A DNA stretch of 39,894 nt. Origin: Mesostigma viride (lineage: Eukaryota > Streptophyta > Mesostigmatophyceae > Mesostigmatales > Mesostigmataceae). Both the position numbers and the translations under genes were made by a program. The notes under the pieces are model-generated. The model was not told the origin of the DNA and searched no databases. It was given only the letters and a program-made list of their open reading frames with translations. The stretch is from NCBI GenBank assembly GCA_009746045.1, contig RPFO01000107.1, positions 1-39,894 of the forward strand, given 5' to 3'. Shown here one piece after another: positions 26,380 to 35,170 of the stretch (position 1 is its first letter; each line of letters starts with the position of its first letter).

Positions 26380-27654
26380 ATGGGGAAGGAGCTCTTGATC
26401 TTCGCGATCATCACCATGGCCGTGCTGGCCATCGCGTACTTGAGCGTGACCACCACCTCCGCCGACGAGAAGGACGCCGACGAGAAGGACGAGAAGCCAG
26501 TCGCCGCCGCCGCCGCCGCCGCAGAGGAAGGGGACTCGCCGGCAATGAAGGAGTCGGAGGAGGCGGATCCCGTCGCGATGGTGGTCGTCAAGTTGCCGGA
26601 GGAGATGACGAACGAGGAGCTGGCCAAGGAGCGGGCGCGACTGCTCGCTCTGAACAACGGGAACGAGAACGCCGAGGCCGTCAAGCGCATCCAGGCGTAC
26701 ATCGAGGCGCGCGAGATCGAGCAGAGCGCGTTTCCGACGGCGGCGGACATAGCGGGGCGGACGGGGACCGTCAGACGGGGCTGGAGAAGGCCAGCGCGCA
26801 GACCTGACGTTCCTCGAGAGGGCGTATCGCGAGACCTTGCGGTTCTCGCACGACACGTCCGCGTTGCGTCCGAGCGCGCGAGGCGTCAATCTCATCAAAG
26901 ACCGGCTGCTGGAGTGCGTGGAGAAGACGCTCAACGACGAGGAGACGCGTCTGCGCGCCGTCCGCGACGCCCTGACGAAAGACACGTCGGTGCGCAAGGC
27001 GGCCAACGACGCGCTCAACCGGTACAAGGAGCAGTGGCGACCCGCCTACGACACGTTCGAGGCCTATCTGGAAGGCGACCGAGCGCGCCGCGCGCCGAAC
27101 GTCATGATCTCTTCCTCATGAACATGGGCATACAAGGGGAGATCGCGAGCTACGTCGAGAACCCGTACTCGTTCGTGCGTCTCAACGTGGCGGGGAACAC
27201 GCCCAAGGTGCTCGAATGGCTCTTGAGCGAGCGGTACAAGCAGGACAACGCGGGGTCCAAGGCCCTGCGGCCCATCCTGGACGGCGACAGCAACGCCATG
27301 AAGAATAACCTCAAGAACGCGAGTCACAAGGCGATGGACGAGGAGGCGGTCCGACTGCGCAAGAGCCACGACGAGCACAACGCCGCCGACATCAGCGGGA
27401 AGGCCGCCAAGAAGCTGCTGCTAGACGATTTCCTGCGCCAGAAACGTGCGGCCGAGGCCGCCTACGGCGACGCGATCGACGCCGAGCCGCGCGGCGTCAT
27501 GTTCGACTTCCTGTGGACTACGCAGGAGATCTCCAAAATGAGTGTAGACGACATTTCGAAATTGGTCGCGAATCCGGCCGAATGGGTGCAGCGGTCCGCG
27601 GACAACGCGAAACGCATGCGGACGTTTATTTTCACGAACGAATATTTTCGTTGA
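26380..27654 (+). CDS. Membrane-anchored helical protein (three frameshifts)
   Basis: About 425 residues, with one base missing at two places near 26750-26810 and one near 27110. TTTATA runs directly into the ATG. Residues 3-22 (ELLIFAIITMAVLAIAYLSV) form an N-terminal anchor, followed by an acidic Lys/Glu/Asp linker and a run of eight Ala. The rest is helical and charged, with LTFLERAYRETLRF, LLECVEKTLNDEETRLR and, after the last shift, IASYVENPYSFVRLNVAGNT and MFDFLWTTQEISKMSVDDIS. I recognise no family. An N-terminal anchor with a long helical domain suits a virion inner-membrane protein. Confidence 0.6.
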   Translation: MGKELLIFAIITMAVLAIAYLSVTTTSADEKDADEKDEKPVAAAAAAAEEGDSPAMKESEEADPVAMVVVKLPEEMTNEELAKERARLLALNNGNENAEAVKRIQAYIEAREIEQSAFPTAADIAGRTGTVRRGWRRPARRPDVPREGVSRDLAVLARHVRVASERARRQSHQRPAAGVRGEDAQRRGDASARRPRRPDERHVGAQGGQRRAQPVQGAVATRLRHVRGLSGRRPSAPRAERHDLFLMNMGIQGEIASYVENPYSFVRLNVAGNTPKVLEWLLSERYKQDNAGSKALRPILDGDSNAMKNNLKNASHKAMDEEAVRLRKSHDEHNAADISGKAAKKLLLDDFLRQKRAAEAAYGDAIDAEPRGVMFDFLWTTQEISKMSVDDISKLVANPAEWVQRSADNAKRMRTFIFTNEYFR

Positions 27655-27671
27655 TGTGTATGAATTAAGAA

Positions 27672-27884
27672 ATGAATGACCTTTACGCAATCTTGCTGAC
27701 TCTCGTGGGAGTGATGGTGATATGGTTCGGGACGTCCATGATCCCCAAGAACCCCAAACAATCCTCTACATTGCAAAATCTTCCCAGCCGCGTGTTCATT
27801 GCGGGGGGCATGCTCGCGTGCATCCCGGGCGCCATCGCGGCCTTCCGTTTCGCACGGGAACGGATGGCTAGTTCCAAAACGTGA
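27672..27884 (+). CDS. Small membrane protein, 70 aa
   Basis: Two hydrophobic segments, DLYAILLTLVGVMVIWFGTS (residues 3-22) and VFIAGGMLACIPGAIAAFRF (41-60), are joined by a polar loop. TGTATGAATT lies just upstream. The gene ends 17 bases into the C-terminus of the convergent YqaJ-type gene if the latter is read to 27868. Function unknown. Confidence 0.55.
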   Translation: MNDLYAILLTLVGVMVIWFGTSMIPKNPKQSSTLQNLPSRVFIAGGMLACIPGAIAAFRFARERMASSKT

Positions 27885-28751
27885 AGTTCGCTAGAGATGT
27901 GACTTCTTCCACCTCCTTCTCCTTTTTCTCGACGACCGGGGCAGGCAGAGCCCGCGGGGTTTGTCGATAAACGGGAACGGCTCCTCCTGTTTCGGTCCGA
28001 TGTCGAGGTCGACCTCCACTCCCGCCCGTCGAGTCCTCTTGCCGCTCCCCCGCGACGAAGCCGTCGACCGATCCGAGTCCGACCCGGACCCCGAGCCGGC
28101 GAACGCGCCCGTCTTGTCCAGGTACTCGAGCCCGCCCTTGGCGTCGATCTCGACCCAGTCGTTGCGGAACTTTTGCATGACCGGGAAGTAGCGCCGAAAC
28201 CAGCCTCGATCCCGTTTCATCTCCAAGATGTCGAGCACCTGCTCGCTCCACGTCGTCGGCGGCGAGTACTGCACGAAATGGGCCACCTCCAGGTTCAGGA
28301 TCTCCAATAGCACCTGCACTTGGGGGACGTAGTACTTCGGACACTCGTGCGTGATCTTGCGGCGGAGGGGACACTTGATCTCGATCAGGATGCCGTCCGT
28401 GGTCACTCGGTCCGGGCTCCCTCCCAGCCAGGGATGCAGCGGATGCGCGATCAGGCCGAACTCGAGACACGTTTTCCCCGTCACCTTTTCGTACTCGCGC
28501 GCGGCGACGTCCTCGTTGTCGTTGCCCCATTTCGTGGCGGCGTTGCCCGCGAAGGCGTAGCGCGAGTCCCCGAGTTTCTTGCGCAACAGTTTCTCGCGAC
28601 TCTGGTACGGATTGCAACCGATGGCGGCCGCCAGGTCGGACGCGGTCAGCATCTTGTCGCGGATGGCGAACCATTCCGGACTGCGCTGGGGCGGCGTCCG
28701 GATCTTGAGCAGTTCCAGGACCGCCGGGTGGACGTAGGTGTTTTTCTCCAT
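27868..28751 (-). CDS. YqaJ-type viral recombinase exonuclease (one frameshift)
   Basis: A PD-(D/E)XK exonuclease of the YqaJ/lambda exonuclease group. It degrades one strand of double-stranded ends to start single-strand annealing recombination. Seen: QRSPEWFAIR (22-31), the YqaJ entry motif; LTASDLAAAIG; KWGNDNE ending in Glu80; SPDRV with Asp114; ILIEIKCP with Glu124 and Lys126; and YVPQVQVLLE, the conserved Gln motif. The C-terminal tail is Ser/Gly/Asp-rich then basic. As read it stops at 27891. One missing base would end it VEEVTSLANFTFWN at 27868, which looks more natural, giving about 294 residues. It is a likely partner of the resolvase just upstream on the same strand. Confidence 0.88.
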
Positions 28752-28806
28752 CGAGAAAAGTGCTCGTTACCCGTCGGCAAAAAAGAGGACGGTCGCCAAA
28801 CGCGCG

Positions 28807-29401
28807 TCAGAGGGTGACCTCCCTCGTCGCCGGTCGCTCCTCGACCAGTTTCGACAGGCCCTGCAGGAAGGCGTCGGCGGCGTCGTCCTTCTTGTGGAGG
28901 GAGTGGAAGTACTTGACGTGAACGGGGTACTGCTCCAGGATCTTGGCGGTGTGCTCGATGGCGACCTTCTTGTTGTACCGGTACCGGTTCCTTATATTGC
29001 ATTCGACCGGGGGGCCCGTGTAGACGTGCAGTTTCCGTGACGGCGATACGAACTCCACTTTCATCTTGGGGAACTCGTCCGTGTCGGTTGGACGGTAGAG
29101 CAGATGCGTCTCGAAGAAGGACTGGATGACGTGGCTGATCACTTTCATCTTGACGTTGGTCTTGGTCTGCCGCTCGATGAGGACCTTATCCGCGACGCAG
29201 AACGACCCGATGCGACGGAACAGTTCGGCGGGCAGTTTCTTGCACGCCTCTTCGAGCGACGCCGCGTCGAGATCGATGACTTCCCAGTTCAGGATCTCGA
29301 AGCGGGCGTTTCCGGCGTACTCGTTGGGCGCCCTTCGCAGTGTTGCAGGTGCAGTAGGCTAGGTTGGTGATGCCGACGTCGAAACTCAGGTAGATCGTCA
29401 T
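28807..29401 (-). CDS. Poxvirus A22-like RuvC-fold Holliday junction resolvase (shifted)
   Basis: About 197 residues of the RNase H-fold resolvases that cut four-way junctions during genome resolution. The N-terminal YLSFDVGITNLAYC holds the first catalytic Asp in the DxGxxNxA motif. VADKVLIERQTKTN supplies the Glu motif on the second strand, and HKKDDAADAFLQGL supplies the C-terminal Asp pair on the helix. The frame changes near 29335 in a GAAGGGCGCCC stretch; either one extra base or two lost bases would explain it. All catalytic acids are present. It is on the same strand as the YqaJ exonuclease, forming a recombination pair. Confidence 0.9.
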
Positions 29402-29425
29402 ATCGGACGTTATTTTCCGATACTA

Positions 29426-29436
29426 CGATATATAAG
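29426..29436. promoter_or_regulatory. TATA-like element before divergent genes
   Basis: CGATATATAAG lies just before the forward ATG at 29438 and 25 bases from the minus-strand resolvase ATG at 29401. It fits the recurrent motif of this window. Confidence 0.5.
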
Positions 29437-29437
29437 A

Positions 29438-29952
29438 ATGATCCCGGTGAACGTGCCTCCCAACGCTTTTCGTACGCGGACTTTGTGGGCGGGTCGTCGG
29501 TCGCGGTGGGCCGGACGACGGACAAACAAGTTGCGGACGGGGCGTTCCCGGTGTACCGCACGTTCCTGTCGGCCCCGAACCTGGAGGAGGTCCGGAACCG
29601 CCTGCGATACTCGCTCAAGATATCGGTCCCCATCGAGACGCTCGTGCAGAAGGCGCGCATGGTGTACGAATCCCGACGCGACATCCGCTTGCTCGAGCGG
29701 CGGTCGGTGACGCGCGGCAGCTGCGACGACCGGTGGGATCTGCTCGACGAGCTGAACCGCGATCTGATGGCGAAGATGAGCCGCGAGCGGGAACTCTATT
29801 GCAACTCGGACCTGTTCCGCCGACTCGCGAGCGTCGCGCTGGGCGAGGCCAATTTGAGCAGCTTCGTCAACCCGCTGCAGGAGTACACGGTCGAGTCCCT
29901 CCGCAACAACAAGAACAACCCCATCATCATCGACAACATCATGGACCCCTGA
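29438..29952 (+). CDS. Probable NCLDV structural protein (one frameshift)
   Basis: About 171 residues. It starts MIPVNVPPNAF and, after one missing base near 29467, continues YADFVGGSS and VYRTFLSAPNLEEV. A helical stretch follows (VRNRLRYSLKISVPIETLV), then DDRWDLLDELNRDLMAKM and the end NNKNNPIIIDNIMDP. The closing NPLQEY... to I-D-N-I-M-D-P phrase is familiar from virion-associated proteins of giant viruses, but I cannot name the family. There is no membrane segment. It overlaps the convergent gene's stop by 14 bases. Confidence 0.55.
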
Positions 29953-30746
29953 GTCGCGCGTGCATCGCGCACATCCGAAATGATCGCGCGGGGTTTTTAC
30001 ACCGACGTCCGGCGAGGACCCACACGGAACAACGACGCTTTCCGATTCGACGCTGATCCGCGCGATGTTTCCGCTCGCACGCTTTAAGAATTTTGGAGGG
30101 CGTCGACCGCATCACGACCGACCTACCGTCTGATTGGTCCACGACCTCCATGCCCAACCGTTTGTACATGTCCACGAGTTTCATATTGAGCATGACTTCG
30201 GAAGCCATCATCCTCGGATCAGGGTTTCTCCCTGCCTTGACTCTAAATTCATAGCTTTCGAGCGTACGCGGAAACTTTTCGAGGTATTTTAAAGCCTTAT
30301 CTTTGTCGTTTTCCAATATAGGTTGGCCCGGGCGCCAACCTCGAGCCAATAGTGTCATTGTCCCATCAGGATCCACCCAGCCGTGACTAAGATTGAGCTC
30401 GGTGGCGAGGACAAACATGGCCTTCCCGAGTCCCGCCGTCCCTTCGCGTTCTTCCTTCGTGGCCATTTCCCGTGTGGGAATTCTCAGAGGCGTACACGAT
30501 AAAATCTTTCACCACCAGCCCGTCTTCACCTCCTCGAGGTTCGACATGTATGTATCCCAGTTCGTGCACAGCTTCCCGCAACGGGGTCCGGGGGTAATTT
30601 TCCGGAAATTGGAGGATGACATCCACTCCGCCCGACCTTCCTTCCGTCGACTGGAACTCAAGGGGGTACTCTTTCCCGCCGATCCGAATTACCCGTCCCG
30701 TCGGATGCGTCAGATCCTCGATAGGGTCGCGTTTTCTCTTCGACAT
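29939..30746 (-). CDS. GNAT-like protein with C-terminal zinc motif (shifted near 30470)
   Basis: About 269 residues. I join a 5' part (MSKRKRDPIEDL to ENSHT) and a 3' part (MATKEE onwards) because together they match the GNAT-like protein at 7036-8258: strand DFIVYAS, helix GLGKAMFVLATELN, strand TMTLLARGW and late helix LVDMYKRLGMEVV stand in the same order and spacing. Two missing bases or one extra base near 30470 would explain the break. The last 35 residues carry Cys-x(6)-GRRCKN-x(7)-C-x-x-H, the zinc-type motif shared with other genes here. Acyl-CoA binding is inferred, and the substrate is unknown. TATAAATAAT precedes the first ATG. Lower GC than neighbours. Confidence 0.6.
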
Positions 30747-30802
30747 ATTATTTATACAAGTCCATAAAAAATTGAATCAATTATCGCTCCCCTTTGTAAA
30801 CA

Positions 30803-32551
30803 ATGTCACGATGCACCAGGAAGACGTTACAGGGGAGACAATGCCTCCACGCTGCGGTCGGAAGGGGCAAGACTTGCGCCACGCACCTGGCCTGTTCCGC
30901 AAGACGGAGGGGCGTGCACGTGGCGAGACAGAGGGGAGGGGGCGCGTGGAATGGACCGCCTCTCCCGCCCGGCGTGTGGGACTCCCTGCCCACGGACGTC
31001 GTTCGAGATATCGCGAAAAGGTCGGGCCAGTTCATGATCGACCCGCGCGCGATGAAGGCCGGACTCAGCGGGCTCCGGAAGATCAAAGAGGAACAGGCCA
31101 AGCCGTTGATCGAGGAACGCCGTAAGTTACCCTGGTCGAACAGAACCGCGGAACAAACCAAGCGGTCCTCGGAACTTAACGATCAACTTAAGAAGATCAG
31201 TCCGTACTGGGATATGCTGGGTGACAAGCAGAAACTGCTCGGCAGGAACCGGATGGTGCAAGACAAGATCGACGGAAGGCTGTTCATGGGGCGAAAGAGG
31301 GACCCGGGGGACAAGAAGACGTGGTTCAACCCGAAGACGCGGCGATTCGAAGAGCCCGACCCGCGCGTCGAGTTCTTCGAACGCCGCACCGCCGGACTCG
31401 ACGCGTCCGAGTTTCCCACCAAGGAACAATTCGAGAAAGAGTTCGCACAGTACTTGGAGGACTTGAAAAAGGGAGACCGCGACCTCTTGGACGAACCCCG
31501 CCGTCGTGGCGCCCATTTCGACCGCCGGCCGTCGAAGGACATCCGCACGCGAGTGGATCACACCCTCCCGACCCTCGACGATTTAGACATTCCCATGAAG
31601 AACGTCGTGAAGGAACTCGAGCTGCGTCTCGGCAAGAAGCGCAACCAGCTCATGAAGGACGGGAAGCTAGACCTCACGGACGCAGACGTCGACACGATCG
31701 CGCAGGTGCTCAACAAGCACGTGTTCGGGGGCGGGTTGCCCATGGACGACACCGTGGTCCAATTTGATACACCCGATATCGTGCAGCCTCTCGGCGGGGA
31801 ATACCTCGGCGTAACACTCGATGGTGGGAAGTACATGGGGCTGAACAAGAGCGCTTTCGAGGACGCTCTGGGGCGCTCACATTACCAAGACAGCAGGAAG
31901 CCGGAGTCGCAGATGGAACTGATCGCGCGGGTCTTGGCGCACGAGATGGTGCACTCCACTCTGGACCGCAACGCGGTGGACAAGCGAGGCGAACGCGTCA
32001 ACGAGGTGAAGTACGAATATCACGGACCGGTTTTCGAGAAGCTGAACCAGTTGTATCTCGGGACCTTAAATTCGCGAGTGGATGGCATGAGCGATACCGA
32101 CTTGACTCGGGAGCAGAGAGAGGCGGCACGGGTCAAAGACCGCATGACCATCAAATGGGACCCCCGAAACAAGGGCGGACAGACATCGAGAGAGTATTAC
32201 AGGCGGGTTGAGATGGGAGAGGCGGCGAAGGATGCGACCTTGCCATTAAAAGAAGCGGGCGAAAGGTCCAGAGCGAGGAGGGAAGAGCGCGAGAAGAATC
32301 GTCCGGCGGAGACGTACGAAGAGCGGTACGGCGACGAGTGGTGGTACGGCATGGCCAAGGACAGGTTCGACAATATGGAGTACAAGGGACGGACGGATAC
32401 CACGACGCCGTGGACAAGTCGGACGACGAAGCGGAGGAATGGCACGACGCGCCCGCCGGTCAGCGACGGGTCCATCGGGCGCGTTCCATGGGGCTTCAAA
32501 AAAAACGCCGCCCCGTACGAGAACCATCCCGATGGCATCGAACAACGGTAA
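30803..32551 (+). CDS. Zinc-motif / F-box-like / SprT-like metalloprotease protein
   Basis: A 582-residue frame with three recognisable parts. Residues 4-28 hold Cys-x(9)-C...C-x-x-H, the motif recurrent in this window. Residues 53-73 (LPPGVWDSLPTDVVRDIAKR) have the spacing of an F-box. Residues 376-411 hold VLAHEMVHSTLD followed by YHGPVFEKLN, giving HExxH plus a third His in His-Gly-Pro-x-F, as in SprT/Spartan proteases that degrade DNA-protein crosslinks. The intervening region is charged and helical. The tail after about residue 530 looks less natural and may follow a missed base. It overlaps the next gene's start by 20 bases. Targeting of proteins through SCF ligases is possible but inferred. 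Confidence 0.7.
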   Translation: MSRCTRKTLQGRQCLHAAVGRGKTCATHLACSARRRGVHVARQRGGGAWNGPPLPPGVWDSLPTDVVRDIAKRSGQFMIDPRAMKAGLSGLRKIKEEQAKPLIEERRKLPWSNRTAEQTKRSSELNDQLKKISPYWDMLGDKQKLLGRNRMVQDKIDGRLFMGRKRDPGDKKTWFNPKTRRFEEPDPRVEFFERRTAGLDASEFPTKEQFEKEFAQYLEDLKKGDRDLLDEPRRRGAHFDRRPSKDIRTRVDHTLPTLDDLDIPMKNVVKELELRLGKKRNQLMKDGKLDLTDADVDTIAQVLNKHVFGGGLPMDDTVVQFDTPDIVQPLGGEYLGVTLDGGKYMGLNKSAFEDALGRSHYQDSRKPESQMELIARVLAHEMVHSTLDRNAVDKRGERVNEVKYEYHGPVFEKLNQLYLGTLNSRVDGMSDTDLTREQREAARVKDRMTIKWDPRNKGGQTSREYYRRVEMGEAAKDATLPLKEAGERSRARREEREKNRPAETYEERYGDEWWYGMAKDRFDNMEYKGRTDTTTPWTSRTTKRRNGTTRPPVSDGSIGRVPWGFKKNAAPYENHPDGIEQR

Positions 32552-33305
32552 GTTCATGAACGTCTCGGTCGGCGCTCCCATCATCCTCTCCGAGGAGGAA
32601 CACGCGCGGTTCCAGGCGACCGGCGTGATGCCCGATCGCGGCGAGGAGTCCGCGCCGCCCCCGCCCGTCGCGGCGGAAGAGCCCGTCCCCTCGTCCGAAG
32701 AATCCAAGCGTCTGGTCATCGAACCCGACCTGACTCTGCCCGTCTCCTCCGCCCCGTCCAAGTCGGCCGCCGCCGGCCACGGCCGAGGAGCTCGAGGAGG
32801 GCGAGATCCCGCCGGTCCCCAGGCGGAAGGTCGAGGCGAAGGAGGACCCCGAGTCCATCCACGTCAAGGGACAAAAGTTCGCGGTCGTCAGTGTGGTCGT
32901 GCCCCCGCGCTCGGACCACTTGGCGCTCAAACTCCGCGGGTCGTTCGACGACATGGCCGAGGCCGAGAAACACGCCGAGGAGATCATGAAGGCGGACCCC
33001 GACTTCGACATCTTCGTCGTGTCCATGTACAATTGGATCGTCCTCCCGCTGCCGGACGACATCCGTGCCGGCGTCAAGCACCGATACACCGACGAGCGGC
33101 TCGACAGGATCATGGGGAAGTACCACGAGGACCGGCTCAAGTCGAAGGAGTTTAACCAGGACCGCATCCGGCCAGCAAAGAAGCCGGCGCCAAGGGCGAG
33201 GCAGGGCCCGTGCAGGAAGGCGCCGTACCGACCGAGATCGTGCTCGAGGGCGGGCAGCCGACGTTCGAGGTGGTCGAACACCTCCCGGACGCCGCGGCCG
33301 CGTAA
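32532..33305 (+). CDS. DUF5832-like conserved NCLDV protein (frameshifts)
   Basis: About 257 residues. An acidic Pro-rich N-terminus (about 80 residues) is followed by a shift near 32765, then AEELEEGEIPPVPRRKVEAK and the conserved core: QKFAVVSVVVPP, LRGSFDDMAEAEKHAEEI, DPDFDIFVVSMYNWIVLPLP and DERLDRIMGKYHEDRLKSK. Another missing base near 33180 leads to the natural end FEVVEHLPDAAAA at 33303-33305. The core matches a protein present in most giant viruses, in Pfam as DUF5832, of unknown role. No membrane helix. The first shift could be one inserted or two lost bases. Confidence 0.75.
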
Positions 33306-33331
33306 TTTTTTCGTCTCCTATTTCGTATAGC

Positions 33332-33940
33332 ATGGATTCGCTCGTGGGATCTGTACAGACGATCGGCAAGGTCGCGATGATCGGGTCGTCGGTCCTCGGG
33401 ATCGTGGTCGGCACCGCGCTCCTGGCGGGGGGCACGGTGCTCTTCCTCCGGAGGAAGAAGTACGTCCAGGGCACCGCGCGCGTCACGCTCGTCCACAAGG
33501 CCGACGCGGCGGACAAGTCCGAGAACCCGAAGCTGAAGTGCGAGGAGGTCGTGAAGACGGTCACGAGCAACAACAGCCGCACGAAGGGCACGTGGACCGG
33601 GGGGCAGTCCACGACCACCACGACGTCCTCCACGAGTACGATCAAGACGTGGAGGTGTCTCGTCGACGTCGTGTTCACGCACGAAGGGAAGGAGCACGGC
33701 GCCAAGATGTTCGTCGAGGGCGAGAAGCAGGCGAAGGCGGGAGACGAGGTGAAGGTCGAATGGGAGCCCGCGGATCCCGTCGGGACCCTCCGTCAATGCT
33801 GCGTGGGTCCCTTCGCGAAGTACCTCAGCCTCGGCATGGCCGGCGTGGGACTCGTGTTTTTGATAGGTAGCGTCGTGATGATCTTGTTGAGGAATAACAA
33901 GGCCGCGCAGACGTTCGGCGGCGTGCAGGCCTTATTCTAA
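33332..33940 (+). CDS. Two-helix membrane protein with soluble loop
   Basis: An intact 202-residue frame, six bases after GTATAG. Residues 12-40 (VAMIGSSVLGIVVGTALLAGG) and 168-188 (YLSLGMAGVGLVFLIGSVVM) are membrane helices. Between them lies a soluble domain with a Ser/Thr run (QSTTTTTSSTSTIKTW), three Cys residues and beta-strand-rich sequence. The layout is that of DUF3592-type membrane proteins, in which a small beta domain sits between two helices, but I cannot confirm it. Function unknown; virion or host-membrane protein. Confidence 0.65.
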   Translation: MDSLVGSVQTIGKVAMIGSSVLGIVVGTALLAGGTVLFLRRKKYVQGTARVTLVHKADAADKSENPKLKCEEVVKTVTSNNSRTKGTWTGGQSTTTTTSSTSTIKTWRCLVDVVFTHEGKEHGAKMFVEGEKQAKAGDEVKVEWEPADPVGTLRQCCVGPFAKYLSLGMAGVGLVFLIGSVVMILLRNNKAAQTFGGVQALF

Positions 33941-34437
33941 ACCACCTCTCGACCGCCGGACGTGGCGACGCACGCACACGCGTCTTCGCCCGTAGGGAGA
34001 AGTCCGTACGGTAAATTACACACCCGACAACGGGCGGGACGTATTGCATTATAATCTAATCGACCGCACAACGCGTTTGTCCACATGTTCTTTGGAAACT
34101 TGAGCAAGCTCGCGATGTCGTCCGACGTGAACGGGATCGTCTTGGTCGCGTGCTCGTCGTCGTCGAACGTCTTCAGTAGCAGCACGTCCTTTTCCACGTC
34201 CTCGGCCAGCATGAGCGAGGCCGTGTAGTTGAAGTCGGTGCGCGAGTCGCCCGAAAAGTACACGCCCACCGACCGGCCGCGGTACGGCAGATCACCTGGC
34301 GGACTCAGGATGTCGTACAACACGGGATCTTGCAACACTTCGCGAATCCGCGCGAACGAGTATTCGACCGGGACGCTCACGATCAAGAGGCCCGGTCCGC
34401 CGCGCGGCAACAACACGGCGTTCGACGTATCCGCCAT
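33937..34437 (-). CDS. Hypothetical protein with C-terminal Cys cluster
   Basis: A 166-residue protein. I choose ATG 34437 (MADTSNAVLL) because the longer open frame is antisense to the next gene and a TATA-like region lies between. The first half is beta-rich (LLIVSVPVEYSFARI, VGVYFSGDSRTD). The C-terminus contains CRVCNLPYG and CACV, which may bind zinc. I do not recognise a family. It is convergent with the two-helix membrane protein and divergent from the gene at 34472. Confidence 0.55.
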   Translation of the reverse strand: MADTSNAVLLPRGGPGLLIVSVPVEYSFARIREVLQDPVLYDILSPPGDLPYRGRSVGVYFSGDSRTDFNYTASLMLAEDVEKDVLLLKTFDDDEHATKTIPFTSDDIASLLKFPKNMWTNALCGRLDYNAIRPARCRVCNLPYGLLPTGEDACACVATSGGREVV

Positions 34438-34449
34438 CACTTTTCCGCG

Positions 34450-34468
34450 CGTATAGTATCGACATAAA
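34450..34468. promoter_or_regulatory. AT-rich divergent promoter
   Basis: CGTATAGTATCGACATAAAT holds TATA-like elements in both directions between the ATGs at 34437 (minus) and 34472 (plus). Confidence 0.45.
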
Positions 34469-34471
34469 TAG

Positions 34472-34870
34472 ATGGAGAGATTTACCGCGTCGTCCGCGTA
34501 CGATCTCGTGAAAGCGTCGCAAGCGGGGAAGCGGATGGTCGAGCACAAGATATCGAAGGCGCTAGAGACGTGCATCCGTTCCGCGTCGTCGCAGGGCCAG
34601 ACGTCCCTCCTCTACACCGTGCCCACCTATCAGTTCGGCCTCCCCATCTATGATGTCGATCATGTGGTGAGAAAAGTGGGAAAGAATCTCGTGCGCAAAG
34701 GGTTTCGCGTGAAATTGGTTGGTCAAAATCATTTATACATCGAGTGGGGTCCCACCAAACAAAAGAAGAAACCTACTTCTACCACTACGGGCCCCATCGC
34801 CGCTCCGACCCAGGCGGCCATCGACGCGACTCGGCGCGTCCGGTTCCAGCTAGCCAAGGGCGGACGGTGA
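34472..34870 (+). CDS. Conserved NCLDV protein, DUF5759-like
   Basis: An intact 132-residue frame. The N-terminal helix (SAYDLVKASQAGKRMVEHKI) is followed by YTVPTYQFGLPIYDVDHVVRKV, NLVRKGFRVKLVGQNHLYIEW and a basic Lys/Thr/Pro-rich tail. The order Val-Pro...Pro-x-Tyr-Asp...Gly-Phe-x-Val...Leu-x-Ile-x-Trp is characteristic of a small protein present across algal and amoebal giant viruses, listed in Pfam as DUF5759, probably virion associated. No catalytic motif is visible. Confidence 0.75.
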   Translation: MERFTASSAYDLVKASQAGKRMVEHKISKALETCIRSASSQGQTSLLYTVPTYQFGLPIYDVDHVVRKVGKNLVRKGFRVKLVGQNHLYIEWGPTKQKKKPTSTTTGPIAAPTQAAIDATRRVRFQLAKGGR

Positions 34871-35141
34871 GGACCGCACGGCGATCTCGATCATCCAAAG
34901 GAGGAGGAATCCCAGGAGAACGGAATTGGCCACCTCGAGCATCCCTTCCGGCGTCTGTCTCGGAACGCCTACCCTACAAAAGGCCTGGTTCGCGTACTCG
35001 CACGCCCCTCGCGTGGCCCCCGCCGGCTCCCACGCGTTCACGCCGCCCCACTCGCCGACGGGGGGGGTACACGGGCGCCTTGGGGGCGTACGCCAGTCGG
35101 GGGCGTGACCAATGAGGATGCGCGACCAACACGGACGTCAT
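34850..35141 (-). CDS. Small membrane protein (shifted)
   Basis: About 97 residues from ATG 35141, which follows GTATACCT. The frame breaks in a run of eight C (sense strand) near 35065, then continues NAWEPAGATRGACEYANQAF, with a C-terminal transmembrane helix VANSVLLGFLLLWMIEIAV. Two Cys residues flank the region before the helix. Function unknown. The two sides of the break fit one protein, but the size of the shift (one extra or two missing bases) is not certain. Confidence 0.5.
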
Positions 35142-35170
35142 AGGTATACTAGCAGACAAACACGAAAAAA

